From Agarivorans albus (GTDB taxonomy: Bacteria; Pseudomonadota; Gammaproteobacteria; Enterobacterales; Celerinatantimonadaceae), in assembly GCF_019670105.1 (NCBI RefSeq), contig NZ_AP023032.1, positions 2,970,972 to 3,034,971 of the forward strand: a DNA stretch of 64,000 bases, read 5' to 3'. A program made the position numbers and the translations under genes. The notes below the pieces were generated by a model. It worked only from the letters and a program-made list of their open reading frames with translations. It was not told where the DNA came from and did not search any database. This document shows, one piece after another, positions 1-9,101 of the stretch. Each line of letters begins with the position of its first letter. Positions within the stretch are counted from its first letter, which is position 1.

Positions 1-184
1 TTCTCAATCAACAAATTAAATCAGCAACATCACAATTAACAACGCGCTCGATAATACTTCAATTTACTTCTTTACGTAAACTTACAATTGAAATTAACAC
101 CCGAGTAATTCCACAAAGTCATCCATTTGATTAAAATCTATACGTCGCACTATTTAATATCAACAATATGAGCCCCATGAAAAA

Positions 185-700
185 TCAGAACCTATATTGA
201 AAAGCTAAGTTGATCCCACCAATTTTTGCTTTGCTTGAATTTAAACTATTTAAATACTCTATAGTTACCGCACTATTTCGGCTAAACGCGTAGTGAGCGC
301 CCAATCCGAAACTTGTTCCACTTTCTGTGCTACTCGCCACATTTTGTTGATCTAATTTTGCTATTGAGCCACCTAACAATACATACATTGCGGTTTGCTC
401 AGTGATAGGTAGATTACCTTTAACTAATAATGAGCCCAAGCTATCAATAGATATCCCCCCAGAACGGCCAGTAGAGACGCCATACCTTCCTTCTAGAGCT
501 AGATAATCAGTAAAGAAGTGCCCGACTTGGGCCTGTAGTAGCCATGGTTTGCCTTCACTGCTTGAGGCACCATCAGAATTATATTCTGTTGATGTATAGG
601 AAAAAATAGCGCCAGCATAAGTATTGGCTTGCGTAAATCCACTAGCTAATAGAAAGAAGAGAAAACAGAAACAGATTTTTAAGCGATTCGACACTACCAC
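185..700 (-). CDS. Small outer-membrane beta-barrel protein
   Basis: The protein is about 171 aa. It begins with a basic residue pair, then a hydrophobic signal core ending in SGFTQA, with a likely signal peptidase I cut before NTYAG. The rest alternates polar and hydrophobic residues in short strands with glycine-rich turns, and it ends in FQYRF. A terminal Phe is typical of barrels inserted by the BAM complex. The size suits an eight-stranded OmpA/OmpX-like barrel. An open frame runs upstream to a TTG at 751, but that would put 17 residues before the signal peptide. I prefer the GTG at 700, which has AGGGA 8 nt upstream. It stands alone upstream of the sulfate operon's 3' end. I infer a surface protein of unknown role; no ligand or precise family is visible. 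Confidence 0.6.
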   Translation of the reverse strand: MVVSNRLKICFCFLFFLLASGFTQANTYAGAIFSYTSTEYNSDGASSSEGKPWLLQAQVGHFFTDYLALEGRYGVSTGRSGGISIDSLGSLLVKGNLPITEQTAMYVLLGGSIAKLDQQNVASSTESGTSFGLGAHYAFSRNSAVTIEYLNSLNSSKAKIGGINLAFQYRF

Positions 701-956
701 GGAGCGATTCCCTGCACTATACAATAATGGGTGAAAAGTATAACACAGCAATTTTATGGATAAATACCATCAGTATTCCAACAGTTTGATATTCAAGCGC
801 TTTACAAAAGTTAAAATACTATTAATTGTTTTAAAAACAGCACCCTAGATTACTGAAAGGCCTTTCTGGAAAAGATGGATATTTTACCTATTTTTGATGC
901 AGCACAAATGTAACAACCAATAACTGCTTAAATAACCAACAGAAAAACTAATATAG

Positions 957-1916
957 TTAAGAATAATACCTTTCTATGTCGCTAATAAACTGCTTCAGTA
1001 GCTCAATGTCAAAATGATTAATTCCAGCAGCAGCTTCACGCCCTCCACCTGATTTATAGTTACTACAGATTTCCCCTGCCCCTTGTTTTTGAGAAAGAGG
1101 AGCCCGTAAACTCACAACTGCTGTTTGACTATTAATTTCGGTTAAAACCAAATGTGCCAGTGAGGGGTGTTGGTTTGCTTGTTGGTTACTAAAAACGCCG
1201 CTTATCCGTCTGGCCCAAGCAGCATTAGGTAGAATTGTGACTTTTACAATGGAGCTTTGGTAGTGAGCTTTTATGCTGTTGGCAAGGTGCATATCTTCTT
1301 GATAAGCATTTTTTAGCTGATGATAGGCAGATTGGCTATCGGCAATAGCTTCAAATGGGGAAGTATATTCAAGCAACTGTTTAAATAGCGTAGCAGGCTC
1401 ATAATGAAGATCGGCTAGCGCAGCACCATAGCCGTTGTAATTAACTAAAGTACCTAGCTCTTTCAATTGCTCGCTTTGCAATTCGCTTAATTGAGCTTGC
1501 TGACACAACACATCAGCTTTCGCGATTAGATTGTCACCATAGGCAGCAGCAATTGCCCAATGGTGATATTTTCCCTTTAGCTTTTCGTCTACCAATAGTG
1601 CAGTACAAACATCCGCATCGGTATTAATATCGACTAGCAGATTTGGGTGCGTTGGTATGTCACCAGAACGATGATGGTCAACATAATGCACATTGGCGCT
1701 AACATTTAATGCTCGCTGTAATCCTTCTTGGTTTTTTTCCATAGAAATATCGAGCACGGTGACTTGATCATTTGGCTGAAAATCAAAATCATTCATCAAC
1801 TGATTTTCACGCTTAACACCTGTAAGCAAAATACTGTTTCGGGGCTCGTTTAAACGAAGCTGAATCAGAGAAATAATGCCATCGGCATCACCGTTGAAAA
1901 TATCTATGTGTCGCAA
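957..1916 (-). CDS. DHH/DHHA1 phosphoesterase in the sulfate-assimilation operon
   Basis: The 319-residue protein has the DHH-superfamily order: FNGDADGI near residue 8 (motif I), LDIS near 55 (motif II), VDHH near 79 (motif III, the DHH signature), and a further aspartate at DINTDAD. A DHHA1-type glycine-rich motif, GGGREAAAGI, lies near residue 290. These are Mn-dependent phosphoesterases such as RecJ, NrnA (nanoRNase and pAp phosphatase) and PPX1. The start is TTG, with GAGG 5 nt upstream, 11 nt after the cysC stop, so it is the last gene of the cys operon. I infer it could remove adenosine 3',5'-bisphosphate (pAp), the by-product of PAPS use, in place of CysQ. The exact substrate cannot be read from sequence; short oligonucleotides are the main alternative. 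Confidence 0.7.
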   Translation of the reverse strand: MRHIDIFNGDADGIISLIQLRLNEPRNSILLTGVKRENQLMNDFDFQPNDQVTVLDISMEKNQEGLQRALNVSANVHYVDHHRSGDIPTHPNLLVDINTDADVCTALLVDEKLKGKYHHWAIAAAYGDNLIAKADVLCQQAQLSELQSEQLKELGTLVNYNGYGAALADLHYEPATLFKQLLEYTSPFEAIADSQSAYHQLKNAYQEDMHLANSIKAHYQSSIVKVTILPNAAWARRISGVFSNQQANQHPSLAHLVLTEINSQTAVVSLRAPLSQKQGAGEICSNYKSGGGREAAAGINHFDIELLKQFISDIERYYS

Positions 1917-1930
1917 ACTAAACCTCGTCG

Positions 1931-2539
1931 CTACGCCTTAACAATACCCGCATCAATTAGCGCATTAACCACAAACTCTGCACATTGCTCAACCGACTTA
2001 CCATCGGTTTCCACGTGTACATCCGCTTCTTCTGGTGCTTCATAAGCTGAGCTAATACCGGTAAAGTTTTTAATCTCGCCACTACGAGCCTTTTTGTACA
2101 AGCCTTTTGGATCACGTTGCTCACAAACTTCTAGAGGAGTATCAATAAACACTTCAAAAAACTCACCATCATCCAGTTGATTGCGAACCAGCGAACGGTC
2201 TGCTTTAAATGGAGAAATAAAAGCAGTAGAAACCACCAACCCGGCATCAACAAATAACTTGGCTACTTCACCAATACGTCGAATATTTTCTACACGGTCA
2301 GTATCTGAGAAACCTAGATCACCATTTAGCCCATGGCGAACATTGTCACCATCCAGAACATAAGTATGAACGCCACGTTGATACAGCAAGTAATCAACTG
2401 CGTTAGCAATAGTAGACTTGCCTGAGCCACTCAAACCAGTAAACCAAAGTACGCAGGGTTTGTGGCCTTTTTTCATAATGCGCAATTCTCGATTAACACT
2501 ATGATTATGCCAAACCACATTCTCGCTCTTTTTATCCAT
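1931..2539 (-). CDS. cysC: Adenylylsulfate (APS) kinase
   Basis: A 202-residue cytoplasmic kinase that phosphorylates APS at the 3' position to make PAPS, the second activation step of sulfate assimilation. A Walker A loop, GLSGSGKS, lies at residues 35-42. [18 protein letters not shown] follows and is the family's APS-binding signature, then the FISPF segment with the serine next to the usual phospho-acceptor region. The length is usual for bacterial CysC. It lies 32 bp after the SLC13 permease and just before the DHH phosphoesterase, in one minus-strand operon with cysD and cysN. Identification is secure. Confidence 0.95.
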   Translation of the reverse strand: MDKKSENVVWHNHSVNRELRIMKKGHKPCVLWFTGLSGSGKSTIANAVDYLLYQRGVHTYVLDGDNVRHGLNGDLGFSDTDRVENIRRIGEVAKLFVDAGLVVSTAFISPFKADRSLVRNQLDDGEFFEVFIDTPLEVCEQRDPKGLYKKARSGEIKNFTGISSAYEAPEEADVHVETDGKSVEQCAEFVVNALIDAGIVKA

Positions 2540-2571
2540 AACTCGCCTACTCTGCTATTTAAATAAAATCA

Positions 2572-4299
2572 CTATAAAGGAAAAACTATTGGAACCAATA
2601 CCAAAACCACCAAGCCATAAACCAAGGCTACCGGTAAACCTAATTTAACAAAGTCTCGTAAACTGTAGCGACCGGCGTTATACACCATTAAATTAGTTTG
2701 ATATCCATAGGGGCTTACAAAGCTAGCACTCGCTGCAAAAGCTACCGTCATTACAAAGGTCATCGGATTAGCTCCTAATGCGTTAGCCAAGCCATAAGCT
2801 AAAGGAAACATTAAGGCTGCCGCAGCATTATTGGTAACCAACTCGGTAAATATCCAAGTTAGTAGGTACACTGCCACTAAACTCAGCATAAACCATTGGC
2901 CACTTAAGCCGCCGTTGAACAAACCCTCAAGCAACTCAATTAAACCTGCATTGTGCATAGCCTGTGACAATGCCAAAGCTGAGGCTACTATTAACCAAAT
3001 TTCTTTAGGAAAACGGCGTACTAACTCACTGGGAGTTAAGCACCTGAAAAAGATTAAACCACCTAACAACACAACCATCGCTTTAAATAGGCTAACCAAG
3101 CCAATCGCTGCTGCACCCACGGCTAGAACAAAGCCACCAATTGCAATAAGCTCTGAAGCACCATTTAGACGAGTATCGGGCTCTACGCCACTTACCACGA
3201 TAAAATTTTTGCTTAGGTTAGTTCGCGACTTAAAATCGGCGCCAACCGCCAACACCAAAAAGTCTCCGGCCTGCAGGGTTATTTCGCCTAGCTTCCCTGA
3301 TACTCTTTCACCATCTCGCTTAATAGCCACAACCGCTGCATCAAACCGGGCACGAAAACCGGCGCCTTTTAAGCTTTTCCCCACCAACATGCTTTCAGGG
3401 CGAATAACTACTTCGGTAAGGTTAGAGCCCAATAAGCCATTTGAATCCGCAAAGGTTTGTAGTCCAGAAAACTGATTAAGTTGCATAACTTTTGTAACGT
3501 CGCCGCTAAAAATAAGCCGGTCGGCTTGCTGCATCACTTCGGTGGGAGCTACCGGGCTAATCAGTTTTCCATCTCGAACAATTTCCACAAGGAACAGTGA
3601 CTCTAAGTGACGCAGCCCGTTTTCTTCCACACTTTTACCTATTAAGGCCGAATCCAATTGAATTTTGGCGTCAATAAAGTAGCGATGATAATGATTTTCT
3701 TCGCGCTTGTGATCGGGTAAATAGCGTGAAAAAAACGCCAAAGTAAAACCACAAGCCACCACGGCAACCAAGCCTATTAAAGTAAAATCAAAAAAGCCTA
3801 AACTTTCACCAGTGCTCTCAAGCAACAAGCTGTTTACGATAAGGTTGGTAGAGGTGCCAATTAAGGTAAGCGTCCCGCCCAAAATAGCCGCGTAAGATAA
3901 GGGCAACAATAAGCGGCTAGCACTGTGATACGGATTATTACGAATTGGCGCCAATAAGGTGGCAACTACCGCTGTATTATTTAAGGCAGCAGAAGACAAC
4001 ACCGTGGTGGAATATAATCGAAGCCAAGTAGAACGAAGCGATGGTTTAATGATGGAGGCCGCCAGCACTCGCAATAATCGTGTTTTTTCCAAGGCTATCG
4101 AGCATAACATTAACAGAACCAAGGTCATTAAACCTTGATTCGATACACTAGCTAACAGCTGATCGCTACTAACTAAATCAAGCACGAACAGCAGTAGCAT
4201 TACCCCGCCAAAGATTTTGGCAGGATACTGCTGATAACGAATTAAAGACGCAATGGTGCCAATGAAAATCACTAGCACCAATATGGCCTGAATGCTCAT
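2572..4299 (-). CDS. SLC13/DASS-family anion permease with two RCK_C domains (probable sulfate importer)
   Basis: A 575-residue inner-membrane protein. Hydrophobic helices occupy about residues 1-200 and 385-575, and two soluble RCK_C/TrkA-C-like domains lie between them. Each soluble domain has the pattern 'GKS(V/L)...AGDxLxLxG' (about residues 205-285 and 290-370). The helices include the SNQGL and NNTAVVA segments typical of this transporter family. Its ATG overlaps the cysN stop by one base (TAATG), so translation is probably coupled to the sulfate-activation enzymes. Family members carry sulfate, dicarboxylates or other anions with sodium. The operon context makes sulfate the likely substrate, standing in for the CysPTWA ABC importer, which is not present here. 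Confidence 0.82.
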   Translation of the reverse strand: MSIQAILVLVIFIGTIASLIRYQQYPAKIFGGVMLLLFVLDLVSSDQLLASVSNQGLMTLVLLMLCSIALEKTRLLRVLAASIIKPSLRSTWLRLYSTTVLSSAALNNTAVVATLLAPIRNNPYHSASRLLLPLSYAAILGGTLTLIGTSTNLIVNSLLLESTGESLGFFDFTLIGLVAVVACGFTLAFFSRYLPDHKREENHYHRYFIDAKIQLDSALIGKSVEENGLRHLESLFLVEIVRDGKLISPVAPTEVMQQADRLIFSGDVTKVMQLNQFSGLQTFADSNGLLGSNLTEVVIRPESMLVGKSLKGAGFRARFDAAVVAIKRDGERVSGKLGEITLQAGDFLVLAVGADFKSRTNLSKNFIVVSGVEPDTRLNGASELIAIGGFVLAVGAAAIGLVSLFKAMVVLLGGLIFFRCLTPSELVRRFPKEIWLIVASALALSQAMHNAGLIELLEGLFNGGLSGQWFMLSLVAVYLLTWIFTELVTNNAAAALMFPLAYGLANALGANPMTFVMTVAFAASASFVSPYGYQTNLMVYNAGRYSLRDFVKLGLPVALVYGLVVLVLVPIVFPL

Positions 4300-5720
4300 T
4301 ACTTAAGTAATTCGCTTAAGTCTTTAGCATCCCAATGCGGGAAGTGTTTACGAACTAGCGCATTAAGTTCTAATTCAAATGCAGAGAACTCTTGCTGCTG
4401 CCCGGCTTCTTCTAAACTACCCTTTGCGGTAATAATACCGGCACCTACAGTTACATTAGAAATACGATCAATAATAATAAATGAACCAGTACCTTTGGCT
4501 TTGTTATAAGCATCAAAAGCAACTTGCTGGCTAAACTGAACTTGGCAAGAACCAATCTCGTTTAAACCTAGGCGAACAGCTTCTTGCTCTTCTAAGGTAT
4601 TCACATCTATTTGGTGCTCGATCTTAGCGATAGAGCCTGAAGTGGTTTTAGACGCTAGTTTAAAATCGTATTGTTTGTTAGCAATCATTGGCTCTTCGGC
4701 CATCCAAACAATGGTTGCTTCTGCGCTGCTGGCTACCCAAGGTTTATTGTTGCTATGTACCAGCATGTTTCCGCGACTTGCATCAATTTCATCTTCTAAA
4801 GTAAGAGTTACCGCCATAGGCGCGTAGGCTTCATCAATTTCACCATCAAAGGTGACAATACTTTTCACTTTCGAGGTTTTACCTGAAGGTAACGACGTTA
4901 CTTCATCGCCTTTGCGCACAATACCAGAGCTGATCGTGCCGCAGAAACCACGGAAATCTAGATTTGGACGATTAACGTATTGAACAGGGAAACGGAAGTC
5001 ATCAAAGTTTTGTCCGGCACTAATTGGCGCACTTTCTAGCATCCCCATCAAGGTTTCACCGTGATACCAAGCGCTTTGTTCACTGCGCTCTACCACGTTG
5101 TCACCATTTAATGCAGAGATTGGTACGAACTTGATGCTATCGATATTCAAATTCTCAGCAAACTTTTGATACTCTGCTTTGATCTCTTCAAAGCGAGCTT
5201 CGGAAAATTCAACCAAGTCCATTTTGTTAATGGCTACAATTACTTGCTTAATACCCAATGTTGATACGATAAAGCTATGACGGCGAGTTTGTACTTGCAC
5301 ACCATAGCGGGCATCAATCATTACAATAGCTAAATCACAGTTCGATGCGCCAGTTGCCATGTTACGGGTGTATTGTTCATGACCTGGAGTGTCGGCAATA
5401 ATAAACTTACGCTTTTCTGTAGAGAAATAACGGTAAGCAACATCAATGGTAATGCCCTGTTCTCGTTCCGACTGCAAACCGTCAACCAATAGCGCTAAGT
5501 CAAACTCACCATCTGTGGTATTAAAACGTTTTGAATCATTTTTGATGGTTGCTAACTGATCTTCAAAAATCATTTTTGAATCATGCAGTAAGCGACCAAT
5601 TAAGGTGCTTTTACCATCATCAACGCTACCACAGGTTAGTAAACGTAGTAGCTGTTTCTGTTCATGTTGTTGTAAGTACTCTTCGATATCTGAAGCAATC
5701 AATGTTGATTGATGAGACAT
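4299..5720 (-). CDS. cysN: Sulfate adenylyltransferase, GTPase subunit
   Basis: A 473-residue EF-Tu-like GTPase. With CysD it makes adenylylsulfate from ATP and sulfate, and GTP hydrolysis drives the reaction. The G1 loop GSVDDGKS is at residues 31-38, DTPGHEQY follows as G3, and NKMD as G4, ahead of beta-barrel domains 2 and 3. It ends at about the usual length and is not fused to CysC, which is a separate gene downstream. It follows cysD by 102 bp and shares one base with the permease start. Identification is secure. Confidence 0.96.
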   Translation of the reverse strand: MSHQSTLIASDIEEYLQQHEQKQLLRLLTCGSVDDGKSTLIGRLLHDSKMIFEDQLATIKNDSKRFNTTDGEFDLALLVDGLQSEREQGITIDVAYRYFSTEKRKFIIADTPGHEQYTRNMATGASNCDLAIVMIDARYGVQVQTRRHSFIVSTLGIKQVIVAINKMDLVEFSEARFEEIKAEYQKFAENLNIDSIKFVPISALNGDNVVERSEQSAWYHGETLMGMLESAPISAGQNFDDFRFPVQYVNRPNLDFRGFCGTISSGIVRKGDEVTSLPSGKTSKVKSIVTFDGEIDEAYAPMAVTLTLEDEIDASRGNMLVHSNNKPWVASSAEATIVWMAEEPMIANKQYDFKLASKTTSGSIAKIEHQIDVNTLEEQEAVRLGLNEIGSCQVQFSQQVAFDAYNKAKGTGSFIIIDRISNVTVGAGIITAKGSLEEAGQQQEFSAFELELNALVRKHFPHWDAKDLSELLK

Positions 5721-5822
5721 AGTATCCTCGCTTTCCTAGCTTTCGCCAGCGTCAAAATTCTTGTTCAGTTCCCACCCAATAACTTGAGCGGGTAAATACT
5801 GTTTAGAAGCCTGCTATTTCCT

Positions 5823-6728
5823 TTAGAAATAACCTTCCATTTTCTTCTTCTCCATTGACCCTGCGCTATCATGGTCAATCACACGACCTTGCCGTTCAGA
5901 GGTTTTAGTCAACAGCATTTCTTGAATAACTTCAGGTAGAGTGGTGGCTTCTGACTCTACGGCTCCGGTAAGTGGGTAACAGCCTAAAGTACGAAAACGT
6001 ACCATTTTGTGTTGAATTTCCCCTTCTTCAACCGGCATACGCTCATCATCTACCATGATTAAAGTGCCGTCACGCTCAACTACTGGGCGCTCTTGAGACA
6101 AATAAAGAGGAACAATTTCTATATTTTCTAGGTAGATATATTGCCAAATATCTAACTCGGTCCAGTTAGATAGCGGGAATACTCGAATGCTTTCGCCTTT
6201 GTTTACTTTTGAGTTATAAGTATTCCAAAGTTCAGGGCGTTGTGATTTTGGATCCCAACGGTGGTTCTTATCACGGAATGAATAAACTCGCTCTTTAGCT
6301 CGAGATTTTTCTTCATCACGACGCGCGCCACCAAAGGCAGCATCAAACTGGTATTTGTTTAATGCTTGCTTTAAGCCTTGAGTTTTCATCACATCAGTGT
6401 GCACTGCACTACCGTGAGTGAAAGGGCCAATACCCATTTCAAGACCTTCAGGATTTTTATGCACTAGCAATTCGAAGTCGTACTTTTCTGCCATGCGGTC
6501 ACGGAACTGGATCATTTCTTTAAATTTCCAGTCGGTATCTACGTGCAGTAATGGGAAAGGAATTTTTCCGGGGTAGAAAGCTTTACGCGCTAAATGAAGC
6601 ATTACCGCGGAGTCTTTACCCACTGAGTACAGCATTACCGGATTGTCGAACTCAGCCGCTACTTCACGGATGATATGGATACTCTCGGCTTCTAATGCTT
6701 TAAGATGAGTTAAGTTATAATTTTCCAT
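5823..6728 (-). CDS. cysD: Sulfate adenylyltransferase, small (ATP-sulfurylase) subunit
   Basis: A 301-residue member of the PAPS-reductase/ATP pyrophosphatase fold. The nucleotide loop [16 protein letters not shown] lies near residues 32-47, then [17 protein letters not shown], and the C-terminal RQGRVIDHD segment. It catalyses adenylation of sulfate together with CysN. It is the first gene of the minus-strand operon, so the roughly 216 bp upstream (6729-6944) should hold the operon promoter. By analogy a CysB-type activator would act there, but I cannot point to a reliable site. Confidence 0.96.
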   Translation of the reverse strand: MENYNLTHLKALEAESIHIIREVAAEFDNPVMLYSVGKDSAVMLHLARKAFYPGKIPFPLLHVDTDWKFKEMIQFRDRMAEKYDFELLVHKNPEGLEMGIGPFTHGSAVHTDVMKTQGLKQALNKYQFDAAFGGARRDEEKSRAKERVYSFRDKNHRWDPKSQRPELWNTYNSKVNKGESIRVFPLSNWTELDIWQYIYLENIEIVPLYLSQERPVVERDGTLIMVDDERMPVEEGEIQHKMVRFRTLGCYPLTGAVESEATTLPEVIQEMLLTKTSERQGRVIDHDSAGSMEKKKMEGYF

Positions 6729-6944
6729 TTAGTCTTCAGCTCTTAATTCGTTATATCGTTATAGAATATAAAACAAGCTCAGACTAACTGATAAAGCTGA
6801 CTACTACTAGTAACCGCGCTATAACATTATGCTACTTTTAATAACTTTGGATTCTAAGAATAATAGAAAAGCAGCGTAGATTAGCGATGAGCGACTTCTG
6901 TAACACCTTTAAGTAGCACTAAAAGACGTTATATAGGTTGGTCA

Positions 6945-7955
6945 CTAGTTTACTGGGAAGAGTTTTAGGTTGATGCGATCGTCGGCCAAGTTTTTAAAAC
7001 GCAAGCTAAAGCCTATGTCTGACAGCTTGCCAATACTTTCTAAGTAATGAGCATCGGCGTTAAGACCTAAAGGCATTCCAGGATGAGCTGCATCAAAAGG
7101 TGTTGGTGCATCTAACAACCCCGCATTGGCAAACAATACTTGATCGTGCTCTATCACACCATACAAGCAGGCAACTGGTGCCCGCAAATCGGCCGCTTTA
7201 ATAATACGGTTAAGCGTACTAAGGGCTTCGCTGGGTTGAAGCGCTGTAGGATCATTAACCAAAAAGCGGTTCCACATGTCTTGGAAAAAGCCATTTATTA
7301 TGACCGCGGCAACAACACCTTCATCACCTAATAAGCAAATATCAACCACCAAAAAACCTACATGATGCTCGTCAATTTGCTTAATAATGGGAAACAGAGA
7401 TTGCCCTTTCAATCGATAATGACAAAAGAACCCGATGATTTCTTGGGTATTCTCTGGAAGAATTTCATTCAATACCATGCTCGCTTGAGCATCATTGGCT
7501 TTAAAGTGGGCTTTATGTTCATCGAACTCGGCAAATTCCATTTGCAGGCTGTGCTCGTTAGCCATTGAAAGGTTAGCAAGAATGGTGTCGGTTAACTCAT
7601 TAAAATCGGTTAGCGGTTTAACTAAAAAGTCACTAGCGCCGAGCTGTAATACTTTACGTAAATCGGCCATGGTGCTTTTGCCGGAAATAACCACAACACT
7701 GCCGGGGAAGTTGTTTAAGCGTTGCAGCAGTTCTACCCCATTCATGCGCGGCATGATGAGATCCATTAAAATAATATCGTAATGTTGTTGATTGATAGCA
7801 TTAAGAGCTTCTTGTCCATCGCCTACAGCCCCAACCATTGCGCCTTGTTGAGTTAGAAACGCGAGCAACTGCTGACGAAACACCACTTCATCTTCTACAA
7901 CTAAAATTGAGATCCCGTATAAAGGGTTATCGTCGCGCTCCAGCACTCTCTCCAA
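6945..7955 (-). CDS. rssB: RssB-like response regulator (receiver plus PP2C-like domain)
   Basis: The 336-residue protein is the same size as E. coli RssB. The N-terminal receiver has the acidic pair in VVEDE, the phospho-acceptor Asp near residue 65 in LMDLIMPRMNG, and the lysine of FLVKPL. The C-terminal half (about 150-336) is a degenerate PP2C-type domain without an obvious full set of metal-binding aspartates, as in RssB, where it is a pseudophosphatase. RssB delivers the stress sigma factor RpoS to ClpXP. The start is uncertain. TTG at 7955 has AAGGA only 3 nt away, while GTG at 7946 has the same AAGGA 10-12 nt upstream. It is separated from mlaA by about 211 bp, so it probably has its own promoter. 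Orthology with RssB is likely rather than proven. Confidence 0.72.
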   Translation of the reverse strand: MERVLERDDNPLYGISILVVEDEVVFRQQLLAFLTQQGAMVGAVGDGQEALNAINQQHYDIILMDLIMPRMNGVELLQRLNNFPGSVVVISGKSTMADLRKVLQLGASDFLVKPLTDFNELTDTILANLSMANEHSLQMEFAEFDEHKAHFKANDAQASMVLNEILPENTQEIIGFFCHYRLKGQSLFPIIKQIDEHHVGFLVVDICLLGDEGVVAAVIINGFFQDMWNRFLVNDPTALQPSEALSTLNRIIKAADLRAPVACLYGVIEHDQVLFANAGLLDAPTPFDAAHPGMPLGLNADAHYLESIGKLSDIGFSLRFKNLADDRINLKLFPVN

Positions 7956-8166
7956 ATATCCTTATTAATTAATACGTTAATAGCATTTAGGTGGTCTAAT
8001 GTGTTGATAATATAAGCAAAGTAATAGCAACGCCAGCAAGCGTGTATAAAATTTATACCACACAAAGGTATGTAAAAAACCAAATCCGGGTTGGCAGCGC
8101 TAACACTAGCAGCAGAAGCCGTTAGGTGCGCTGAACGATACTACTTACAAGCATAGTTCAGCTTAA

Positions 8167-8940
8167 TTAATAATCTTCTAACTCGTCTAAATAATCTTCT
8201 AAAGCTGAATCGATATCTTGTTTTGAGGATGTTGGCGGCTTACCGTTGTAAAAGCGATATAAGCGATACTGTAAGTAAGCATCTTTAACAAAGGTATAGC
8301 TGTCTAGCGAGTTATCCAATAGAGGCTCTTGCTCAATAACTGACGCACGTTTATACAAGCCATCTAAGCCCCACTTAATCACTTGTTCGGCAAACGTTAA
8401 GTTAGTTAATGGCGATGCGAATGCGTCTACCCAGTCGCCAACTTCCTTACGTACGGTGGTTGGCCCAAGTACAGGCAACATTACATAAGGCCCTTCTGGC
8501 ACCCCGTAGAACCCCATTACATCGCCGAACTCTTCGATGTCTCGCTGTACACCGGAGCGCCCCATTAAATCGAAAATGCCAAAGATACCAAAGCTGGAGT
8601 TAAACAAAAATCGAACTAGATTATTAGAAGCACGTTCTACCTTGCCTTGCAGGAGGTGGTTAGCAAAACTAGCGGGCTCTTCCAAGTTACGAATCACGTT
8701 GTTCATGGCTTCGCGAATGCCAAAGGGTAAGTACTCGGCATACACATGTGTTACAGGACGATAAAGAGGCTTATCCAAATAGTTATAGTTGAAGTTCCAC
8801 ATGCTTCGATTGAAGCCTTCGAAAGGATCGGAGAAGTCTTGATAAGGTTCATCAAAAGCCTCTACTTCATTAGCCATTGTGGTAGATGCAGTAGACAACA
8901 TAACAGCAAACATCAAAAAAGCTGTAACTACTTTACGCAC
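8167..8940 (-). CDS. mlaA: MlaA/VacJ family outer-membrane phospholipid-transport protein, without lipobox
   Basis: A 257-residue MlaA homologue with the family's DPFEGFNRSMWNFN block near residue 38, the YLPFGIREAMNN segment, FNSSFGIFGIFD, and GDVMGFYGVPEGPYVMLP. MlaA removes mislocalised phospholipid from the outer leaflet of the outer membrane and passes it to the Mla pathway. The start is GTG, with a strong AAGGAAGGGGG 5 nt upstream. The signal peptide ends in TTMA before NEVEA. It has no cysteine at its end, and none elsewhere in the protein, so the usual lipoprotein anchor is missing. The other mla genes are not in the window. Confidence 0.9.
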   Translation of the reverse strand: MRKVVTAFLMFAVMLSTASTTMANEVEAFDEPYQDFSDPFEGFNRSMWNFNYNYLDKPLYRPVTHVYAEYLPFGIREAMNNVIRNLEEPASFANHLLQGKVERASNNLVRFLFNSSFGIFGIFDLMGRSGVQRDIEEFGDVMGFYGVPEGPYVMLPVLGPTTVRKEVGDWVDAFASPLTNLTFAEQVIKWGLDGLYKRASVIEQEPLLDNSLDSYTFVKDAYLQYRLYRFYNGKPPTSSKQDIDSALEDYLDELEDY

Positions 8941-9005
8941 TCAGACCCCCTTCCTTGGTCGGATACCTATCGCAAATCAACTCACCAAATAATTTGCGAA
9001 TACAA

Positions 9006-9036
9006 ATAAAAAAAGGTTGCTAAGCAACCTCTTTTT
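9006..9036 (-). terminator. Rho-independent terminator of the ccm operon
   Basis: A 7-bp perfect stem (AGGTTGC at 9014-9020 pairing with GCAACCT at 9024-9030) closes a 3-nt loop. On the minus strand it is followed by a run of T. It lies about 65 bp after the ccmI stop and before the mlaA start region. The plus strand also has a short T run, so it can work in both directions. Confidence 0.85.
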
Positions 9037-9101
9037 ATTATGGCATCTATGTTAAGAGCTGAATAGTAAAAACTATTAACACTTACAATATTAATACATA
9101 A

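Noticed and set aside
840-880. GAAAGGCCTTTC palindrome between the beta-barrel gene and the cys operon
   Set aside because: Short, with no loop or T run, so it is neither a terminator nor a recognisable operator.
2831-3475. 214-codon plus-strand frame
   Set aside because: Antisense to the SLC13 permease, with no recognisable domain and no plausible promoter or ribosome site.
7901-8083. 60-codon minus-strand frame upstream of rssB
   Set aside because: Overlaps the rssB start, is Cys/Tyr/Trp-rich without family features, and lies in the probable promoter region.
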